From Clostridia bacterium (lineage in GTDB: Bacteria > Bacillota > Clostridia > Oscillospirales > Acutalibacteraceae): a DNA stretch of 33,493 nucleotides. The DNA lies in contig JAKSQM010000017.1 of NCBI GenBank assembly GCA_024404115.1, positions 1 through 33,493 on the forward strand, given 5' to 3'. This document shows positions 29,999 to 33,493 of the stretch, piece after piece. Made by a program: the position numbers and the translations under genes. Below the pieces are notes generated by a model. It did no database searches, was not told the origin of the DNA, and saw nothing but the letters and a program-made list of their open reading frames with translations. Positions within the stretch are counted from its first letter, which is position 1. Each line of letters opens with the position of its first letter.

Positions 29999-30057
29999 TG
30001 TTTGGCGACAGGAGCTGTGCGTTTTTTGGTGCGGCTTCGGTCGCACTTTTTTATTTT
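29999..30057 (+). repeat. Terminator-bearing repeat unit, copy 2
   Basis: The 59-base unit is almost identical to 29767-29824. It ends directly at the GGAGG ribosome site of the Xre gene. An upstream GTGCG (30017-30021) could pair with the terminator's CGCAC and so act as an antiterminator. Confidence 0.85.
30029..30052 (+). terminator. Intrinsic terminator / possible attenuator upstream of the Xre gene (repeat copy 2)
   Basis: The same UUCG-capped hairpin plus six T residues as copy 1, placed 6 bases before the ribosome site. In this place it would attenuate the regulator gene. Confidence 0.7.
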
Positions 30058-30069
30058 GGAGGTAATTTT

Positions 30070-30303
30070 ATGGCAAAGGTCGATAAAAATAACGAATTGT
30101 TAAAGCAACACATTGCAAATCAGTTAAAATCCGCCCGAATAAAAGCAGGCTTAACTCAATACACTTTTGCAGACCTGCTTGGAGTTGACCGCACCACAAT
30201 TGCAAAGTACGAAAACGGCAAAGCAATCCCCAGCCTTATTTCACTTCCTGCAATCTGCAAAACGCTCCATATTTCAGCAGACGAGCTTCTGAATATTTCA
30301 TAA
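30070..30303 (+). CDS. Small Xre-family helix-turn-helix regulator
   Basis: The 77-residue protein is almost entirely one Xre/Cro HTH domain: LKSARIKAGLTQYTFADLLG, VDRTTIAKYENGKAIPSLIS, then ICKTLHISADELLNIS. It probably binds DNA as a dimer and has no sensor domain. ATG at 30070 is chosen because GGAGG lies 7 bases before it and the product starts at the domain boundary. The frame is open back to a GTG at 29893, but that extension runs through the terminator repeat and has no ribosome site. The leader structure suggests attenuation; nothing indicates a toxin partner. Confidence 0.85.
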   Translation: MAKVDKNNELLKQHIANQLKSARIKAGLTQYTFADLLGVDRTTIAKYENGKAIPSLISLPAICKTLHISADELLNIS

Positions 30304-30314
30304 CTTAACACTAA

Positions 30315-31859
30315 TCAGTGCGGCTTTTGTCGCACTTTTTTTATTTTCAATGTATTTTTTATCCACTGAATTTCTTCGTTATCAACCGCCTTAAACACTC
30401 TCAACAGCATTATGTAAACTAAAGCGCAGGCGGTAACAATTATCCCTGCTTCCAATTTTGGCATATTACCGCTGAAAAACAGACGGCACAAAAACTTCAT
30501 AACAAAACACGAAATCAAAATGCACATTGTTGGCGCAGTGAGGTCTTTAAAAATATCAATTTCCACCTGTGCAACCTTTGTTAATCGGTGAAAGCTGAGA
30601 GTGAAATTGAGAATTTCACTGAAAAATATTACAAAAATATACCCCTTAACACTCATTTTCGGCACAAGAAAATACACCAGCACAACGCAGCTGAAAGCGT
30701 CTATAATGTTGTATTTCATATATTGCACCTGCTGGTCAAGGCCTTTCAGCATCCCGTCAACCGACATATCGCAATACATCACAGGTATCAGCGGAGCCAG
30801 CACACGAATGTAAAATCCGCTTTCTTCACTTTTATAAAATGCAAGTGAAAGTGTGTCCGCACAAAAATACATAATCCCAGCGGTGCCGATTGCAAAAAGC
30901 AGCGTTAAATGAAGCACCCTGTGAATCATATAGTTAATTCTGTTTGTGTTGCCCGAAATGTGGTGTGCCGAAATCTCTGGCACAAGAAGCCCCGAAAGCG
31001 AAGAGAGCAAGGCAGAGGGGTAAAGCACAATGGGCAGGCTCATGCCGTGAATGACGCCGTAAGTGGCAATTGCTCCGTCAGATGAACTGCCCGATTTTTT
31101 CAGCCCCCGTGGAATGAGCATATGCTCCGTTGTGGAAAGAATGCTCCTCATTTCAGAGCCGAGAGCGTCGGGCAAAGCAATCCGCAAAAGTCCACGCCAG
31201 ATGCCTTTTGTCTGCCTTTCTTTCTCTTTTTTAGATGCAAGGCGATAGAGGGTGTATGACATACTCATTGAAAAAATCTCACCGACGCAGATGCCTTTCA
31301 CAATGGCGGCGCAGGAGCTTCCCATATCGCTTTCAGCATTTTTAAGGCAAATGACCGATATGGCAATTTTCACCACCTGCTCAAGAAGCTGAACAAAAGT
31401 GTATCGCAGAATTTTACTTTCAGATGTAAAATATCCGTTCAGTGCCGCCGAAGCCGAAACAAACGGCAGGCTGATGCTGAGAATCCGCAACGCACTGTGA
31501 GCGTCAATGTTGCCAATCCATTTAACGCTTATGAAATCCGCAAAAATAAACACAATAAATCCTGTGATACATCCGCAAAGAAACGCATAAAAAATGCCAC
31601 GCTTCATAATCTGCCGTTGGTTGCGGTAGCCCAGCGCAAGGCTGTCTGCCACAAGGCGCATTGTTGCAAGGCGAATACCTGCCACCGAAAATGTGATGCT
31701 CATACCATAAACTGAGCTGATAAGCTGAAAAAGTCCAATGCCCTCTGCCCCGATTTTGTTGCTCAGATAAACATTGAAGCTGACCAGCACCGTGCGCATA
31801 ATAAATGCCGAAGCTGTCAGCAGCAGTGTGTTATATAAAAGCCGTTTAGCATTATTCAT
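30315..31859 (-). CDS. MOP-superfamily polysaccharide flippase (SpoVB/Wzx-like)
   Basis: The 514-residue membrane protein has 12-14 predicted helices and belongs to the polysaccharide biosynthesis/SpoVB-MurJ-Wzx group, which flips lipid-linked glycans across the membrane. Supporting segments: NTLLLTASAFIMRTVLVSFNVYLSNKIGAEGIGLFQLI at the start, ALNGYFTSESKILRYTFVQLLEQVVKI, and PDALGSEMRSILSTTEHMLIPRGLK in the middle, typical of SpoVB-like proteins. ATG at 31859 follows GGGTGA; a GTG at 31868 belongs to that site. Its last codons (VRQKPH) overlap the terminator of the convergent Xre gene. It could act with the sugar transferase at 1932 or in spore or cell-wall formation. Confidence 0.88.
   Translation of the reverse strand: MNNAKRLLYNTLLLTASAFIMRTVLVSFNVYLSNKIGAEGIGLFQLISSVYGMSITFSVAGIRLATMRLVADSLALGYRNQRQIMKRGIFYAFLCGCITGFIVFIFADFISVKWIGNIDAHSALRILSISLPFVSASAALNGYFTSESKILRYTFVQLLEQVVKIAISVICLKNAESDMGSSCAAIVKGICVGEIFSMSMSYTLYRLASKKEKERQTKGIWRGLLRIALPDALGSEMRSILSTTEHMLIPRGLKKSGSSSDGAIATYGVIHGMSLPIVLYPSALLSSLSGLLVPEISAHHISGNTNRINYMIHRVLHLTLLFAIGTAGIMYFCADTLSLAFYKSEESGFYIRVLAPLIPVMYCDMSVDGMLKGLDQQVQYMKYNIIDAFSCVVLVYFLVPKMSVKGYIFVIFFSEILNFTLSFHRLTKVAQVEIDIFKDLTAPTMCILISCFVMKFLCRLFFSGNMPKLEAGIIVTACALVYIMLLRVFKAVDNEEIQWIKNTLKIKKVRQKPH
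30318..30342 (+). terminator. Intrinsic terminator of the Xre gene, third copy of the hairpin
   Basis: GTGCGGC-TTTT-GTCGCAC followed by seven T residues: the same stem as copies 1 and 2 with a TTTT loop. The 5' half of the repeat unit is absent here. Confidence 0.82.
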
Positions 31860-31883
31860 AAAATTCACCCGATATAATATCTA

Positions 31884-31912
31884 TTGCCAAACCTGCCAAC
31901 ATATGATATAAT
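31884..31912 (+). promoter_or_regulatory. Predicted promoter of the secreted hydrolase gene
   Basis: TTGCCA, 17 bases, perfect TATAAT, ending 19 bases before the ATG at 31932. Divergent from the flippase gene. Confidence 0.6.
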
Positions 31913-31931
31913 TGCATTTGAGGTGTTTAAT

Positions 31932-33374
31932 ATGAAAAAATTTATCAGCATTTTCCTCGCTGTTATGATGATTTTCCTTATCGGAACAACAGCATTCGCA
32001 AAAACTCAGCAAGAATATGTGCCGATTATTGATATTTACGGCTTCGGCAGAACAGCACTTGTTAAGGACAAAGGAACAGATTCCGAGGTTTCTATTTTTA
32101 TGCCCGATGTTCAGAAGCTTATTATGCCTGCAATCGGCAAGGTTGTAATGCCCCTCGTGGCTTATCTTATCACAGGCAATTCAAAAATCTTCGCAAAGGC
32201 ACTTCTTGATGCCGCAGGCGGAATTTTTGAGCCTATCAGATTTAATGACGACGGCGAGCCTGTTTATGATAATATTTCTCTTGAAAGAGGCCCCGATAAC
32301 TTCACTTTCCGCTATGACTGGCGATATGATGTTGCAGAAACAGCCAAAAAGCTTAACGAATATGTTCAGCAGGTTAAGGCAGAAACTGGCTGCGAAAAGG
32401 TTGCCCTTATGCCCGAAAGCATGGGCAGTGCCGTTACAATGGCATATCTTTCACAGTTTGGCTATGATGATGTTCACTCTCTGATTCTCCGTTCATCTGC
32501 AATGGAGGGCATAACCCTTATGGGCGAGCTTTTCACAAGAAGCCTTAACATTGATACCGATTCTGTTCTCGGCTTCATTGACGGATTTTTGCAGGGCAGC
32601 ACAACAGAAAAGGTTCTCCTCCGTGGCGTTGTGAATACCCTCGGCAGAATTCCTGTTTCAGTTCTTGCACGCTTCCTTAATGGCTTCGTTGAGTCTGAGC
32701 GTGATTATGTTTATGACGAATGCCTTTGCGACCTTTTCGGCAACATCCCTGGTCTCTGGACTTTTGTTCCCGATGAATATTTTGAGGATGCCAAAGCTTC
32801 AATGCTTGATAAAGATGTAAACGCAAAGCTCATTGAAAAAATTGATAATTATAATTATAATGTTCGTGCAAATATCGTGCCCATGATTGAGAAGATGAAA
32901 GCTGACGGTGTTAAGGTAGCTATCATTTCTCATTACGGACTTTACGGTGTGCCGCTGGTTCCCAACGATACATATCAGAGCGATTTCCTTGTTGATACAA
33001 AGTTCACATCAATCGGCGCAACCTGTGCAGATATAGGCACAACCCTTGGCGACGGCTATGTTCAGGCTGTTGCAGACGGACACAACCACCTTTCACCTGA
33101 CGGACAGCTTGACGCTTCCACATGCGCATTCCCCGATTGCACATGGTTCGTTAAAGGCATGGTGCATACATGGTATAACAGAGGATATGACGAGTTTGTG
33201 GATTGGATTGTAAACGAAAGCGAAACACCAACTGTTTATGAAAATCCCAAATATCCTCAGTTCCTTTATAATAATGTGGAGGATCGTACAATAGACCCCC
33301 TCACATCAAACCATCCCGACCCGCTTGAGGGCAATGTGTTCAAATCACTTTTTCAAAAAGCAGTGAATAAATAA
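31932..33374 (+). CDS. Secreted alpha/beta hydrolase, LCAT/lipase-like
   Basis: The 480-residue protein has a clean signal peptide (residues 1-23, ending TAFA). YGFGRTAL near residue 36, FRYDWRYD at 126-133 and the nucleophile elbow ALMPESMGSAV with Ser163 recall lecithin:cholesterol acyltransferase-like lipases. Here the residue before the Ser is Glu and the elbow is P-E-S-M-G rather than G-H-S-x-G. The C-terminal DGHNHLSPDGQLDASTCAFPDCTWFVKGMVHTW supplies candidate catalytic histidines. Cys398/Cys403 may form a disulfide. The start at 31932 has GAGGTG upstream and yields the signal peptide. Single gene; substrate (lipid, ester-linked glycan, bile or dietary ester) unknown. Confidence 0.78.
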   Translation: MKKFISIFLAVMMIFLIGTTAFAKTQQEYVPIIDIYGFGRTALVKDKGTDSEVSIFMPDVQKLIMPAIGKVVMPLVAYLITGNSKIFAKALLDAAGGIFEPIRFNDDGEPVYDNISLERGPDNFTFRYDWRYDVAETAKKLNEYVQQVKAETGCEKVALMPESMGSAVTMAYLSQFGYDDVHSLILRSSAMEGITLMGELFTRSLNIDTDSVLGFIDGFLQGSTTEKVLLRGVVNTLGRIPVSVLARFLNGFVESERDYVYDECLCDLFGNIPGLWTFVPDEYFEDAKASMLDKDVNAKLIEKIDNYNYNVRANIVPMIEKMKADGVKVAIISHYGLYGVPLVPNDTYQSDFLVDTKFTSIGATCADIGTTLGDGYVQAVADGHNHLSPDGQLDASTCAFPDCTWFVKGMVHTWYNRGYDEFVDWIVNESETPTVYENPKYPQFLYNNVEDRTIDPLTSNHPDPLEGNVFKSLFQKAVNK

Positions 33375-33392
33375 AAATTGGCAGGCGCATTG

Positions 33393-33421
33393 TTGACAAA
33401 TAACGGATAATTTGTTACAAT
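33393..33421 (+). promoter_or_regulatory. Predicted promoter of tRNA-Ser
   Basis: TTGACA, 17 bases, TACAAT, 18 bases before the tRNA. Confidence 0.7.
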
Positions 33422-33438
33422 GTAGCCTGCAAGAATAA

Positions 33439-33493
33439 GGAGAGTTGTCCGAGTGGTCGAAGGTGCAGCACTCGAAATGCTGTGTTCGCAAGA
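33439..33493 (+). tRNA. tRNA-Ser (anticodon CGA), 3' part outside window
   Basis: GGAGAGTTGTCCGAGTGG is the usual serine tRNA acceptor and D-arm start. The anticodon stem CAGCA/TGCTG encloses CTCGAAA, giving anticodon CGA. The variable arm is just beginning (GTGTTCGCAAGA) when the window ends, fitting a long class II arm. Confidence 0.9.

Noticed and set aside
29893-30069. N-terminal extension of the Xre regulator from GTG at 29893
   Set aside because: There is no ribosome site before the GTG, the frame crosses a strong terminator, and GGAGG points to ATG at 30070.
1-33493. Search for insertion sequences, prophage genes, toxin-antitoxin or defence systems
   Set aside because: No transposase, integrase, phage structural, nuclease-defence or toxin gene was recognised; the lone Xre gene has no partner toxin next to it.

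Overview
The window looks like a chromosome segment of a low- to moderate-GC Gram-positive anaerobe of the class Clostridia, probably a gut or rumen Ruminococcaceae/Oscillospiraceae-like bacterium. The support is: strong AGGAGG-type ribosome binding sites, many near-consensus sigma-A promoters (TTGACA-17-TATAAT), intrinsic terminators after almost every unit, a SpoVB-like flippase, a YnbB-type PLP enzyme, a YwlE-like arginine phosphatase domain, and several glycoside hydrolases. The species cannot be named from the sequence alone.

Layout. 1-665: 5' part of an AlaA-like aminotransferase and tRNA-Gln(CTG), both minus strand. 829-5330: carbohydrate block with two sister GH16 beta-glucanase-like genes flanking a phosphoglycosyl transferase and a Gfo/Idh/MocA oxidoreductase, ending in a Vat-like xenobiotic acetyltransferase whose codon use differs from its neighbours. 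5436-6680: a three-domain AraC / GyrI-like / TipAS-like regulator. 6763-14699: a tight minus-strand operon polA > [arginine phosphatase-RimI fusion] > tsaD > PLP lyase > DUF2461 > phosphohexomutase, marked by four copies of the palindrome ATCGAA-N4-TTCGAT. 14849-16514: dusB-like gene and a stand-alone acyl carrier protein gene. 16789-17817: a secreted or anchored protein with a serine-rich linker. 18018-20395: polar amino acid ABC importer. 20554-21984: two tandem MgtC/SapB genes. 22192-23751: sodium:solute symporter behind a tandem operator-like repeat. 23826-25094: Nudix, YkvA and an orphan exported protein. 25225-29373: second carbohydrate block (exported GH39-like, cytoplasmic GH29 fucosidase, lipoprotein, exported GH16). 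29383-30303: an unusual intergenic region with a duplicated terminator-bearing unit, a 47-codon ORF and a small Xre regulator. 30315-33374: SpoVB/Wzx-like flippase and a secreted alpha/beta hydrolase. 33439-33493: start of tRNA-Ser(CGA).

How the genes may work together. The GH16 enzymes, phosphoglycosyl transferase, hexomutase, flippase, GH39 and GH29 suggest a cell that makes, trims or eats complex surface or dietary polysaccharides, but they lie in separate transcription units. The Vat-like enzyme next to a regulator with two drug-binding-type domains suggests an antibiotic sensing and inactivation pair. The most unusual items are the AraC-GyrI-TipAS fusion, the arginine phosphatase-RimI fusion, the ATCGAA-N4-TTCGAT sites, the duplicated 58-59 nt terminator unit before the Xre gene, and the tandem operator before the symporter. 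No CRISPR array, insertion sequence, prophage or recognisable defence system was seen.
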